Shown piece by piece: positions 1 through 7,610 of a DNA stretch of 33,799 nt. The notes beneath the pieces are model-generated. The model searched no databases. It worked only from the letters and a program-made list of their open reading frames with translations, and was not told the DNA's origin. Position 1 is the stretch's first letter. The number at the start of each line of letters is the position of its first letter. A program made the position numbers and the translations under genes. Location: NCBI GenBank assembly GCA_017461235.1, contig JAFTYU010000018.1, positions 1 through 33,799 of the forward strand. The letters run 5' to 3'. Origin of the DNA: Clostridia bacterium. GTDB lineage: Bacteria > Bacillota > Clostridia > Oscillospirales > Acutalibacteraceae.

Positions 1-671
1 CTCTTGATTGCGCTTCTACAGATCCTTCTGCTGCTGAATATGTTTGCATCAAAGAACTTATGGATGCTGTTGACTCTTACATTCCTACACCTGATCGTAA
101 AGCTGATATGCCTTTCCTTATGCCTGTCGAAGACGTATTCACAATCACAGGTCGTGGTACTGTTGCTACAGGTAGAGTTGAAAGAGGTCAACTTAAACTT
201 AACGACGAAGTTGAACTCGTTGGTCTTAAAGACGAAAGTTCTAAAACAGTTGTTACAGGTATCGAAATGTTCCGTAAACTTCTTGACTATGCTGAAGCTG
301 GTGACAACATCGGTGCTCTCCTTCGTGGTGTTGACAGAAAAGGTATTGAACGTGGTCAGGTTCTTTGCAAACCCGGTTCAATCAAACCCCACACAAAATT
401 CAAAGGTCAGGTTTACGTTCTTTCTAAAGATGAAGGCGGCCGTCATACACCTTTCTTCAACAACTACAGACCTCAGTTCTTCTTCAGAACAACTGACGTT
501 ACAGGTACTATCTTCCTTCCCGAAGGTACAGAAATGTGCATGCCCGGTGATAACGTTGAAATGACAGTTGAACTCATCACACCCATCGCTATTGAAAAGG
601 GTCTTCGTTTTGCTATCCGTGAAGGTGGTAGAACAGTTGGTTCAGGTGCTGTTACAGACATCATCGAATAA
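1..671 (+). CDS. tuf: Elongation factor Tu, C-terminal part (5' end outside window)
   Basis: The reading frame is open from base 3 and gives 222 residues to the TAA at 669-671. This is the end of the GTPase domain plus beta-barrel domains 2 and 3 of EF-Tu, which carries aminoacyl-tRNA to the ribosomal A site. Recognisable stretches are [17 protein letters not shown] (start of domain 2), [13 protein letters not shown], the [16 protein letters not shown] segment of domain 3, and the closing [16 protein letters not shown]. No internal stop or frameshift is seen. The G1-G4 nucleotide-binding motifs lie upstream of the window. A strong terminator follows 12 bases after the stop, so tuf ends its transcription unit here. 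The identification is secure; only the missing 5' part is unknown. Confidence 0.97.
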   Translation, partial: LDCASTDPSAAEYVCIKELMDAVDSYIPTPDRKADMPFLMPVEDVFTITGRGTVATGRVERGQLKLNDEVELVGLKDESSKTVVTGIEMFRKLLDYAEAGDNIGALLRGVDRKGIERGQVLCKPGSIKPHTKFKGQVYVLSKDEGGRHTPFFNNYRPQFFFRTTDVTGTIFLPEGTEMCMPGDNVEMTVELITPIAIEKGLRFAIREGGRTVGSGAVTDIIE

Positions 672-682
672 TTTAATTTCAG

Positions 683-716
683 ATAAGCGTAATCTTCGGA
701 TTACGCTTATTTTTTT
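683..716 (+). terminator. Rho-independent terminator of tuf
   Basis: A perfect 12-bp stem (683-694 with 699-710) closed by a TTCG tetraloop is followed directly by six T residues (711-716). Confidence 0.95.
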
Positions 717-717
717 A

Positions 718-746
718 TTGACTTTTATATCATAAAATAGTAAAAT
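718..746 (+). promoter_or_regulatory. Promoter of the PAP2 gene
   Basis: TTGACT at 718-723, a 17-base spacer, then TAAAAT at 741-746. It lies between the tuf terminator and the ribosome binding site of the gene starting at 777, so that gene has its own SigA-type promoter. Confidence 0.75.
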
Positions 747-776
747 AACTCTATATTTATTGTGTAGGAGGCAATT

Positions 777-1415
777 ATGGCAGATTTCTTTTTAAATGAA
801 TTCATAGTTAACATTGACGTTGCTATTTATCAATTTGTTGATGGCATTATGAATCCCGTTCTTAACGGCATTATGACATTCATTACTCACCTTGGTGATA
901 CTCCCGGTATAATCTGGTGTGTTCTGGGTATTTGTTTGTTAATTCCCAGAAAAACAAGAAAACTCGGTATTCTTGTTTTCGCAGGTCTTGCATTCTCATC
1001 ACTCATCAATAACGTTGTTCTTAAAGAGCTCATTGACAGACCCAGACCCTATAACATTGACGCTTCTGTATGGGAGAACGCAGGATATACATACGTTTGG
1101 CCGGATCTTATTAAAAAGAGTAGCAGTGCTTCATTCCCTTCAGGTCATACATCAACTTCAATCGGTGCTGCATTTGCTCTTTTACTTGGTTGTAGAAAGA
1201 AACAGCTTGCAATCGGCATTCCCGCATTTATTCTTTCACTTCTTATCGGCTTCTCAAGAATTTACGTTCACGTTCATTATCCCACAGATGTTATTGCCGG
1301 TGCGGTTGTTGGTTTGCTTGCCGCAGTTGCAATTTACTTTGTTTTCGATTTGCTCGTATTCAAAAAAGCAATCCCTGCAATTGAAAGAAAGACAAATAAA
1401 AAGATTATTGAATAA
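777..1415 (+). CDS. PAP2-family membrane phosphatase
   Basis: This 212-residue membrane protein belongs to the PAP2/phosphatidic acid phosphatase type 2 family, which removes phosphate from lipid phosphates such as undecaprenyl diphosphate or phosphatidate at the outer face of the membrane. All three catalytic blocks are present: KELIDRPRP (KX6RP), PSGH within SFPSGHTST, and SRIYVHVHYPTD (SRX5HX3D). Hydrophobic segments lie between them. The ATG has an AGGAGG ribosome binding site just upstream. It is monocistronic, with its own promoter (718-746) and terminator (1426-1453). The lipid substrate cannot be told from sequence; undecaprenyl-diphosphate recycling is the commonest role for soloists of this size. 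The truncated PAP2 gene at the far end of the window is a separate gene. Confidence 0.9.
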   Translation: MADFFLNEFIVNIDVAIYQFVDGIMNPVLNGIMTFITHLGDTPGIIWCVLGICLLIPRKTRKLGILVFAGLAFSSLINNVVLKELIDRPRPYNIDASVWENAGYTYVWPDLIKKSSSASFPSGHTSTSIGAAFALLLGCRKKQLAIGIPAFILSLLIGFSRIYVHVHYPTDVIAGAVVGLLAAVAIYFVFDLLVFKKAIPAIERKTNKKIIE

Positions 1416-1425
1416 TATATACATT

Positions 1426-1453
1426 AAGACTACGGTTTTTGCCGTAGTCTTTT
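1426..1453 (+). terminator. Terminator of the PAP2 gene
   Basis: A perfect 10-bp stem (1426-1435 with 1442-1451), six-base loop and TTTT run 11 bases after the stop codon. Confidence 0.9.
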
Positions 1454-1505
1454 GTGTTGTAAGAATAGTAGTTGATTATTTCAGAATTATGTGATAAACT
1501 ATGCT

Positions 1506-1611
1506 TGCGACACAACTTAATAAGACAAATTACGGGAGAATTGGTTTTTATTTCGGTAAAAACACATTCTCTATTTGACGTTCTCTTGTAGTTTGTCAAA
1601 GTTGTGTCGCA
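1506..1611. mobile_element. MITE-like inverted-repeat element or structured RNA
   Basis: A ~106-bp block bounded by inverted repeats. The outer 13 bases (TGCGACACAACTT at 1506-1518) are matched perfectly by 1599-1611. With a 4-base gap, the similarity continues inward over about 30 bases (GACAAA/TTTGTC, TAC/GTA, GAGAA/TTCTC). Nested inside is a second hairpin: GAGAAT (1536-1541) with ATTCTC (1566-1571), enclosing GTTTTTAT/GTAAAAAC around a TTCG loop (1552-1555). It encodes no plausible protein. Long imperfect terminal inverted repeats around a tiny core are typical of a miniature inverted-repeat transposable element, but a folded RNA would look similar. No clear target-site duplication was found, and no second copy exists in the window. 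Confidence 0.5.
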
Positions 1612-1635
1612 GCAATCGGAGTTAATGTGTTTTTT

Positions 1636-1663
1636 TGCGTCGGCTTCGGTTGGCGCATTTTTT
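1636..1663 (+). terminator. Hairpin terminator before the small ORF
   Basis: A 9-bp stem with G-T pairs (1636-1644 with 1649-1657) on a TTCG tetraloop, followed by six T residues at 1658-1663. It follows the inverted-repeat block and lies only 16 bases before the start codon of the 49-residue ORF. It could end a short transcript from the inverted-repeat element or act as an attenuator for the ORF. Confidence 0.75.
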
Positions 1664-1679
1664 ATTTTAGGGTGATTTT

Positions 1680-1829
1680 ATGACTGATAAAGAATTGTTT
1701 TGGCAGATGTACAGTAAATTATTTAATACTATTACCGATGTGTTGCCACTTATCGAAAACATAAAAGTTGCCGAAACATTAAAACAAGCACAAATTGATA
1801 CGGAAGAAATGTACATAAGTAAAGAGTAA
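1680..1829 (+). CDS. Small hypothetical protein (49 aa)
   Basis: A short ORF, ATG at 1680 to TAA at 1827-1829, preceded by AGGGTGAT at suitable spacing. The product begins MTDKELFWQMYSKLFNTITD and continues with a second helical stretch, LIENIKVAETLKQAQIDTEE, ending IYSKE-like (YISKE). It is soluble, charged and predicted to be two amphipathic helices. It resembles in general style the small helical proteins common in clostridial genomes and phages, but I cannot name a family. It sits between a terminator hairpin and a dispersed repeat, suggesting accessory or mobile origin. The opposite-strand ORF over the same bases has no supporting features. Confidence 0.55.
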   Translation: MTDKELFWQMYSKLFNTITDVLPLIENIKVAETLKQAQIDTEEMYISKE

Positions 1830-1833
1830 AAGG

Positions 1834-1914
1834 CAATAAATCGGCAAATGCCATGATTTGACCATTGGGTCATGATTTCTCGCCTTGCTATATGATTTGA
1901 TTTGCTTAAAATCA
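1834..1914 (+). repeat. Dispersed palindromic repeat, copy 1
   Basis: An ~80-bp unit that recurs at about 80% identity on the opposite strand at 10478-10557. The conserved core includes AATCGGCAAATGCCATGATT and TCGCCTTGCT. It contains two hairpins: GACC-ATTG-GGTC (1860-1871 region), and ATGATTT pairing with AAATCAT near its end (about 1892-1914). The first stem reads AACC-TTTT-GGTT in the other copy, a compensatory change that keeps base pairing. It is non-coding and begins 4 bases after the small ORF stop. Confidence 0.8.
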
Positions 1915-1958
1915 TTATGGGTTTTCCCCTGATAATTTTGCACTCTGCAATTTCCAAT

Positions 1959-1997
1959 AAAAAAGCCGCTTGCTTCACGAAAGCAAGCGGCTTTTTT
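1959..1997. terminator. Bidirectional terminator at the end of the rnf operon
   Basis: A perfect stem of about 17 bp (1959-1975 with 1981-1997) with a 5-base loop, A-rich on one side and T-rich on the other, so it works on both strands. It overlaps the rnfB stop codon region and ends the minus-strand operon. Confidence 0.93.
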
Positions 1998-2806
1998 TAT
2001 TCACCCTTAGGTGTTATTAATTCAATACATCCAATGGGGCAGGCTTCATGACATTTGCCGCATCCGACACATTTTTCGGGGTCAACCGTTGCCAGGAAGT
2101 TTTCAACTTTAACGGCATCATGCTCACAAGCCTTTACGCATTTCATACAACCGATACAGGCCGCCTTGCAATGCTTGCGTGCTACAGCGCCTTTTTCGTG
2201 GTTTTTACAAAGAACCGTAGCCTGAGTCACATTAAGCGGTAACATTGAAATAATGCCCTTAGGACAGGCTTTAACACAAGCCTTACAGCTATGGCAAGCG
2301 ATGGTGGATATACGCGCAACGCCGTCACAAATGTGGATTGCATCAAATTCACAAGCATCAACGCAATCACCGAGACCTAAACAACCGTAGGTACATTCTT
2401 TTGCACCGCCGAAAAGCTGGGAAGCCATACGACAGCTGCTGACTCCCTGATAATTCATCTTATCTTCTGAATTAGATGAGTTACCCATACACTGCACAAC
2501 GGCAACTGTGGGAAGAACTGTTGCTGCCTCTGTACCCATTATTGCCGCAATTTCTGCGGCAGCTTTGTTACCGCCGGGTGCGCAAAGATTGGTTTGTGTT
2601 GTGGTGCCTGATGAAAGTGCGGCAGCATAGCCTGCACAACCTGAAAAACCACACGCACCGCAGTTAGCACCGGGGAGTACCTCGGTGATTTTTTCTGCCT
2701 TTTCGTCAACCGGGACTGCCATAATTTTTGACGCTATGGCAAGACCTAGGCCTAAAATAAGACCGATACCTGCTACAAGGAGAACGGGAAATAAAATATC
2801 ACTCAT
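1997..2806 (-). CDS. rnfB: Rnf complex subunit B (iron-sulfur protein)
   Basis: This 269-residue protein is the ferredoxin-facing electron-entry subunit of the Rnf complex (ferredoxin:NAD+ oxidoreductase, ion-pumping). An N-terminal membrane anchor (FPVLLVAGIGLILGLGLAIA) is followed by the Fe-S motif GANCGACGFSGC with a further C downstream (NLCAPGG). Four ferredoxin-like cysteine blocks then follow: CTYGCLGLGDCVDAC, CHSCKACVKACP, CKAACIGCMKCVKAC and CVGCGKCHEACP. The multi-cluster C-terminus is typical of clostridial RnfB. The ATG has GGAGG upstream, 13 bases after the rnfA stop. It is the last gene of the operon, followed immediately by a strong terminator. Confidence 0.96.
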   Translation of the reverse strand: MSDILFPVLLVAGIGLILGLGLAIASKIMAVPVDEKAEKITEVLPGANCGACGFSGCAGYAAALSSGTTTQTNLCAPGGNKAAAEIAAIMGTEAATVLPTVAVVQCMGNSSNSEDKMNYQGVSSCRMASQLFGGAKECTYGCLGLGDCVDACEFDAIHICDGVARISTIACHSCKACVKACPKGIISMLPLNVTQATVLCKNHEKGAVARKHCKAACIGCMKCVKACEHDAVKVENFLATVDPEKCVGCGKCHEACPIGCIELITPKGE

Positions 2807-2819
2807 AATTTACGCCTCC

Positions 2820-3416
2820 TTATGAACCAAATATGCCGTCAACAACACCTGAAAAACCAAGGAAGGAAACAGATGTTAATGATGCTGCAATAAGTGTTGA
2901 AGGCAAGCCCTTCAGAAATTCGGGAATATCTGCAGTTTCAAGTCTTGAACGAACGCCTGCAAAGATAAGCATTGCAACCATAAAGCCGATACCTGCGCCG
3001 AGTGTGTTTATCATTGAAATACCGAATGAATAACCTTCTTCCAGATTGAGAAGAACAACGCCGAGAACGGCACAGTTTGTTGTAATAAGCGGAAGATATA
3101 TGCCTAAAGAGTTGTAAAGAGATTTTATGTATTTCTTTAAAACTATCTCAACTAACTGAACGAGAGCGGCTATAACAAGGATAAATATAATGGTTTGTAA
3201 GTATTCTAAATGTTTTGCAACCAGCAGTGTGTTTATGGGATAAGTAACTGCAGTAGAGATGAGCATAACGAATATAACCGCAACACTCATACCCATAGCG
3301 GTATTTACTTTCTTTGAAACACCAAGGAAGGGGCATATACCGAGGAACTTGCAAAGAACAAAGTTTTCGGTAAGTATAGCAGTAAGAAGTACTGAGAAAA
3401 GCTGTGTAGCAGTCAT
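2820..3416 (-). CDS. rnfA: Rnf complex subunit A (membrane protein)
   Basis: This 198-residue integral membrane subunit of the Rnf complex has about six hydrophobic segments. It contains the family-typical TENFVLCKFLGICPFLGVS near the N-terminus and TTNCAVLGVVLLN in the middle. RnfA and RnfE form a pseudo-symmetric pair in which the conserved Cys residues hold a membrane-embedded iron-sulfur cluster; both Cys-containing segments are visible here. The start codon overlaps the rnfE stop by 4 bases (ATGA), and a GGAGG site lies inside the rnfE 3' end, so translation is coupled. Confidence 0.96.
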   Translation of the reverse strand: MTATQLFSVLLTAILTENFVLCKFLGICPFLGVSKKVNTAMGMSVAVIFVMLISTAVTYPINTLLVAKHLEYLQTIIFILVIAALVQLVEIVLKKYIKSLYNSLGIYLPLITTNCAVLGVVLLNLEEGYSFGISMINTLGAGIGFMVAMLIFAGVRSRLETADIPEFLKGLPSTLIAASLTSVSFLGFSGVVDGIFGS

Positions 3417-4159
3417 ATTTTCTTATCCTCCCTTTCTGAAACAACTTTTGAACAAGTGGATGCAAGCGGACAACTTTCGCAACCGTGGAGTTCTGCTTTG
3501 GGAAGCTTCTTTTTATCGCCGATTTTATTGGAAAGAGCAATAAGAACACCGAAAACAAAGAAACCACCGGCAGGAAGAATGAAAATTGTCATAGGCGTAT
3601 TAAGAATTGTTATTCCGTTGAAGCCGCCTAAAACATTGTCCCCGAAAACGCCTAAAAGGTCTTGTGCTTCTGCAAAAAGAGAGCCGTTACCGAGAAATTC
3701 TCTTATGGTTGCCATACAGAAAAGCGCTGCTGTGAAACCGATACCCATGCCTAAACCGTCAACAGCGGAAGCGATAACGGGATTCTTGTTGGCGAATGCT
3801 TCTGCTCTGCCCAATATGATACAGTTAACAACGATAAGTGGAAGATATACGCCCAAAGCGGCGTCAAGGGCAGGAACAAAAGCTTTAACAATCATCTGAA
3901 CAATTGTAACGAATGAGGCGATGATAACAACGTAAGCAGGGATTCTGACCTTATCGGGAATCACTTTACGTAAAGCCGAAATAACAATATTGGAGCAAAC
4001 GAGAACGAGTGTTGCAGCGATGCCCATACCGATTGCGTTAACCATCGATGTGGAAGTTGCAAGAGTAGGACAGGTGCCGAGAACAAGTCTCAAAACAGGG
4101 TTCTCACGAAGAAGACCTTTTGTAAACTCTTTTCTGAGTGAGCATTTATTTTCAGCCAT
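3413..4159 (-). CDS. rnfE: Rnf complex subunit E (membrane protein)
   Basis: This is the partner of RnfA in the membrane part of the complex, about 248 residues. Diagnostic segments are KGLLRENPVLRLVLGTCPTL near the N-terminus and GVYLPLIVVNCIILGRAEAF in the middle. A longer GTG start at 4168 is possible, but AGGTGG sits 5 bases before the ATG at 4159, which I take as the true start. The C-terminal tail is soluble and adds a Cys cluster (CESCPLASTCS), an extension seen in some clostridial RnfE. It overlaps rnfG by 8 bases upstream and rnfA by 4 bases downstream. Confidence 0.95.
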   Translation of the reverse strand: MAENKCSLRKEFTKGLLRENPVLRLVLGTCPTLATSTSMVNAIGMGIAATLVLVCSNIVISALRKVIPDKVRIPAYVVIIASFVTIVQMIVKAFVPALDAALGVYLPLIVVNCIILGRAEAFANKNPVIASAVDGLGMGIGFTAALFCMATIREFLGNGSLFAEAQDLLGVFGDNVLGGFNGITILNTPMTIFILPAGGFFVFGVLIALSNKIGDKKKLPKAELHGCESCPLASTCSKVVSEREDKKI

Positions 4160-4736
4160 TATTTCCACCTGCCTTTATTGATTCGTATGCGCTGAAGGAT
4201 TGGTTAACAGCGTCTGTTACAGCTTTTGATGATATTGTGGCGCCTGAAACAGCCTGTATTTCTGTATCTGTTTTTTCGTTTTTATTGACACCGATGATTC
4301 CTGTTCTTTCTATATACTGACTAAGGAAATTTTCGGTGTTTACTTTCATTCCCAGACCGGGAGTGTCATTGATAGATGTGATTTCCACACCTGTGATTTT
4401 ATCAGTTTCTGCAGAGATACCTACCATTGCACTAAGGTCACCGCCGTAGCTTTTTACCGTAACGCTGAAAACATAACCTGTTATGTTGCCTTTTTCACCC
4501 TGTGCTTCGTAGTACGTGTAGGTTTCGCCGTTTACATCAACAGTTTTTTCATCGGAGAAATTTGTGGCATCTGCGAAAACCGCAGTTTTTGCCGCCATTG
4601 CGGCTTGAATCTCCAATTCATCAATTCTGTCTTCAGTTAAAAGATTTGTACCGGCAAGGAGCGCCGTGCAAATCGTTGCAATAACAAACAACATTATTGC
4701 AGGAACAAGTATTTCTTTTAATGACTTGTTTTTCAT
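4152..4736 (-). CDS. rnfG: Rnf complex subunit G (covalent FMN protein)
   Basis: This 194-residue subunit has a single N-terminal membrane helix (about residues 8-30) and an FMN-binding domain. The flavinylation motif SGATISS lies at residues 164-170, with Thr167 the expected covalent FMN site. Attachment needs the transferase ApbE, which is not encoded in this window. The ATG overlaps the rnfD stop as ATGA, with AGGAGG about 10 bases upstream inside rnfD. Length and motif position match the family. Confidence 0.95.
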   Translation of the reverse strand: MKNKSLKEILVPAIMLFVIATICTALLAGTNLLTEDRIDELEIQAAMAAKTAVFADATNFSDEKTVDVNGETYTYYEAQGEKGNITGYVFSVTVKSYGGDLSAMVGISAETDKITGVEITSINDTPGLGMKVNTENFLSQYIERTGIIGVNKNEKTDTEIQAVSGATISSKAVTDAVNQSFSAYESIKAGGNNG

Positions 4737-5731
4737 TCTGCTTTAGCCTCCTTCTGCTTTTTTTCTTTAATATAGCCGAAGGGCTTGAGCTTTGTAAGAT
4801 TGTCAATATGGGGAACAAGAAGGTTCATAAGAATGATGGCGAATGAAACACCTTCATTGTAACTGCCGAACTGTCTTATGAGAGCAGCTACAAGACCGCA
4901 ACCGATACCGTAAATGATTTTACCTTTTGATGTAAGGGGACAGGTAGCATAATCAGTTGCCATAAATATAGCACCAATAAGAAGACCGCCACCTAAAAGA
5001 TTGTATGCAAGATAGTTTGGGTCACCTTTACCTGCGATGAGCATAAATACAGCAACTGTACCGATGAACGTCAAGGGAATTGAAGGTGATATAACTTTTC
5101 TTATAAGAAGATACAGGCCACCGATAATTAAGGCAATAGCACAGGTTTCACCAAGGCAGCCTGCGCGCTGACCTATGAGCATATCGAGAAGGTCAGGGGT
5201 AGGTGTGGTGCCGTTCTGAATTTCGAAAAGGGGAGTAGCAGTTGTAACAGCGTCAACAGTTTCGCCCCATTTGTAAGGCTCTACCCATTTTGACATAGGT
5301 CCTGCGAAGGATACCATAAGAACGATTCTTCCCATAAGAGCAGGGTTAACGAAGTTCTGACCGATACCGCCGAAGAACTGTTTAACAACAACTATCGCTA
5401 CAAATGCGCCGATAGGAATCATCCACAACGGTAAGGTGGAAGGAAGATTGAACGCTAATAAAAGACCTGTAACAACTGCACTTAAATCTTTTATGGTGTT
5501 ATCGCGTTTAAGTAATTTTCTGGTTATGTACTCAAAAAGCACGCAGGAAACAACGCTTACGGCATTTACCGCAAGAGCCCTTGGTCCGAAAATCCACACC
5601 GATGCAACAAGGGCGGGTACAAGAGCTATTATAACATCAAGCATCATACCCTGTGAAGTTTCGTGGGATTTAAAGTGAGGTGATGCCGCTACAGTTGGTT
5701 TGATTTTTTGAATTAACGCGTTATCAGCCAT
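4733..5731 (-). CDS. rnfD: Rnf complex subunit D (covalent FMN membrane protein)
   Basis: This polytopic membrane subunit is about 332 residues from the ATG at 5731. That start is preferred over GTG at 5740 because AGGAAGG lies 8 bases before it. The motif DAVTTATPL (around residues 161-169 of the chosen start) is the covalent FMN site, with the second Thr of TAT as attachment residue. VNPALMGRIVLM and FMATDYATCPLT are also family-typical. RnfD works with RnfG in moving electrons through the membrane part of the complex. It overlaps the end of rnfC by 8 bases and the start of rnfG by 4. Confidence 0.95.
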   Translation of the reverse strand: MADNALIQKIKPTVAASPHFKSHETSQGMMLDVIIALVPALVASVWIFGPRALAVNAVSVVSCVLFEYITRKLLKRDNTIKDLSAVVTGLLLAFNLPSTLPLWMIPIGAFVAIVVVKQFFGGIGQNFVNPALMGRIVLMVSFAGPMSKWVEPYKWGETVDAVTTATPLFEIQNGTTPTPDLLDMLIGQRAGCLGETCAIALIIGGLYLLIRKVISPSIPLTFIGTVAVFMLIAGKGDPNYLAYNLLGGGLLIGAIFMATDYATCPLTSKGKIIYGIGCGLVAALIRQFGSYNEGVSFAIILMNLLVPHIDNLTKLKPFGYIKEKKQKEAKAE

Positions 5732-7070
5732 TTTTTGCACCTTCCTCTCTCAACATATCTTTAGCTAAAACTACATACTGTACCAAGGGTCTTCCTGCAG
5801 GGCAGGCATAGGCACAGGTTCCGCATTGCATACAAGCAATAACGTTACTTTGTTTTAATCCGTCAAAGTCGCGTACTTTTACAGAACGCATAATATTTGT
5901 AGGCATAAGACCCATAGGGCAAACCTGACTGCATCTGCCGCAACGGATACAGTTGTTATCCGGCTTTTCACGAAGGGTACCCTTTGAAAAAGCAAGCACT
6001 GCGTTATAGCTTTTAATAATTGGTACGTTGGTGTTCACAAGTGCGGTACCCATCATAGGACCGCCTGCGATAACCTTATCAAGGTCGGGCTTGAAACCGC
6101 CGCAGAAATCAATGAGCTCGTTAAGGTTTGTACCGATAGGAACGCGGACGTTCTGTGGTTTTATAATAGCGGAACCGTCAACGGTAAGAGAACGGCTGAC
6201 TAAAGGTTTACCTGTTTCAAGATACCTGCCGATAAAAGCGGTACTTGTAACGTTCATTACGATTATACCTACGTCTGCAGGCAGCTTTCCTAAAGGAATT
6301 TTTCTGCCGGTTGCGGAGTAAACAATCATTTTCTCGGCACCCTGGGGATAGCGTGATTTGAGTGCCATAACCTTGATGCTGCCGTCACCGACTTCATCGG
6401 CAACTTTCTGAAGCTTCACAATAGCGGCAGGCTTGTTATCTTCAACAGCAATAACTGCGTGCGGAATATTGAGATATTCTTTAATAATCATAAGACTTCT
6501 TATGATATAAAGTGTGTTATCAAGACATTCGCGGTAGTCAACCGTGATATGGGGTTCACATTCTGCGGCGTTGACAACAATAGTGTCAATGGGTTTGTCG
6601 GGAGAAAGTGCAAACTTAACGTGGCTGGGGAAGCCTGCACCGCCAAGACCAACAAGACCTGAATCGCGGACAGCTTTTCTGAAATCATCTGCATTATTTA
6701 CAACGGGGATTTCAATACCGTCAAAAAGAGCCATTTCGCCATCGGATTCAATAGTAACCGCGGGAGCCTGCCTGCCGTTGGCAAGAACAGTATCAGCGAT
6801 AGCGGTAACTTTACCTGATATTGAAGCGTGTATAGGTGCAGAGATGAACTTATCACTATCACCTATAATCTGACCTACCTTTACAGTGTCACCAACTTTA
6901 ACGGTAGGCGTACAGGGAGCACCGAGGTGTTGTTGCATAGGCAGAACAACCTTCTCGGGAGCAGGCATTCTGATGATTTTGCAATCTTCGGTGTTTTTGT
7001 TGTGGGGAACTTTGACACCACCGCGACCTCTTGCGGCAGGAGAAAGTACACCTGCAATATGTTTTAACAT
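5724..7070 (-). CDS. rnfC: Rnf complex subunit C (NADH-binding, Fe-S)
   Basis: This 448-residue peripheral subunit reduces NAD+. The N-terminal region carries the SLBB/biotinyl-like fold (SAPIHASISGKVTAI). The Rossmann-like FMN/NADH domain contains GLVGLGGAGFPSHVK and VNAAECEPHITVDYR. The C-terminus has two 4Fe-4S motifs, CIRCGRCSQVCPMG and CMQCGTCAYACPAG. It follows the Gx-family gene with a 4-7 base overlap and opens the rnfCDGEAB block, the standard clostridial order. Confidence 0.96.
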   Translation of the reverse strand: MLKHIAGVLSPAARGRGGVKVPHNKNTEDCKIIRMPAPEKVVLPMQQHLGAPCTPTVKVGDTVKVGQIIGDSDKFISAPIHASISGKVTAIADTVLANGRQAPAVTIESDGEMALFDGIEIPVVNNADDFRKAVRDSGLVGLGGAGFPSHVKFALSPDKPIDTIVVNAAECEPHITVDYRECLDNTLYIIRSLMIIKEYLNIPHAVIAVEDNKPAAIVKLQKVADEVGDGSIKVMALKSRYPQGAEKMIVYSATGRKIPLGKLPADVGIIVMNVTSTAFIGRYLETGKPLVSRSLTVDGSAIIKPQNVRVPIGTNLNELIDFCGGFKPDLDKVIAGGPMMGTALVNTNVPIIKSYNAVLAFSKGTLREKPDNNCIRCGRCSQVCPMGLMPTNIMRSVKVRDFDGLKQSNVIACMQCGTCAYACPAGRPLVQYVVLAKDMLREEGAKNG

Positions 7071-7597
7071 TTTTTTATCGACCCCTTGTCAGAGAGTTTT
7101 ATATGTTTTTTTAAAACGGGAACAGTATAATAAAAAACAGTTCCTGTTATAAGACCGCTTGCAACACCGCTTATAATTAAAACGGGTGAAATGGTTAAAA
7201 TTGTATGACCCAAAATGGCAACTGCAACCGCAAGCTGACCGCAGTTGTGAGCTACGGCGGCTAAAACGCCTATACCCATACAGCCGATATATTTTTCTTT
7301 GAGTCTGAAAAGCAATGTTGTAACCATAAGGCTCGCAATGCCACCGAAAAGGCTCATAAAAAATGCCGTTACGCCACGTGTTATGAGAGCGAAAGACGCT
7401 TTGAATAAGGTTACGGCAAAAGCATACGGGAAACCCAAAGAGTCAAGACAAAACATAGTTACTATGTTTGAAAAACCCGGTTTAATACCAGGTACGGGTA
7501 CTAACGGGGGTATAAGTGACTCTAAAAAAGAGATTGCCATAGCCAAGGCGCAAAAAATACCTGAAAGAGCAACCTTCCTGACTTGTGGTTTTTTCAA
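7064..7597 (-). CDS. Gx transporter / heptaprenyl diphosphate synthase component I family protein
   Basis: This hydrophobic protein of about 177 residues belongs to the family annotated as Gx transporter or heptaprenyl diphosphate synthase component I (Hpre_diP_synt_I). It has about five membrane segments and the family-typical GIFCALAMAISFLESLIPP followed by PGIKPGFSNIVTMFCLD. The frame is open upstream to 7627, but AAAGGAG lies 7 bases before a TTG at 7597, giving the start (M)KKPQVRKVAL and avoiding overlap with the NusG_II gene. The family is regularly found beside NusG_II genes and Rnf operons. Its molecular role is unproven; prenyl-quinone synthesis and transport have both been proposed. 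Confidence 0.85.
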   Translation of the reverse strand: MKKPQVRKVALSGIFCALAMAISFLESLIPPLVPVPGIKPGFSNIVTMFCLDSLGFPYAFAVTLFKASFALITRGVTAFFMSLFGGIASLMVTTLLFRLKEKYIGCMGIGVLAAVAHNCGQLAVAVAILGHTILTISPVLIISGVASGLITGTVFYYTVPVLKKHIKLSDKGSIKKC

Positions 7598-7610
7598 AGA
7601 AATGCTCCTT

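Noticed and set aside
1506-1663. A retron-type msr/msd RNA, because inverted ends enclose nested hairpins
   Set aside because: No reverse transcriptase gene follows; the next ORF is only 49 residues.
1667-1978. A 103-codon minus-strand frame across the small ORF and repeat
   Set aside because: It has no ribosome binding site, its sequence is the complement of the small ORF and the palindromic repeat, and the plus-strand ORF has better support.
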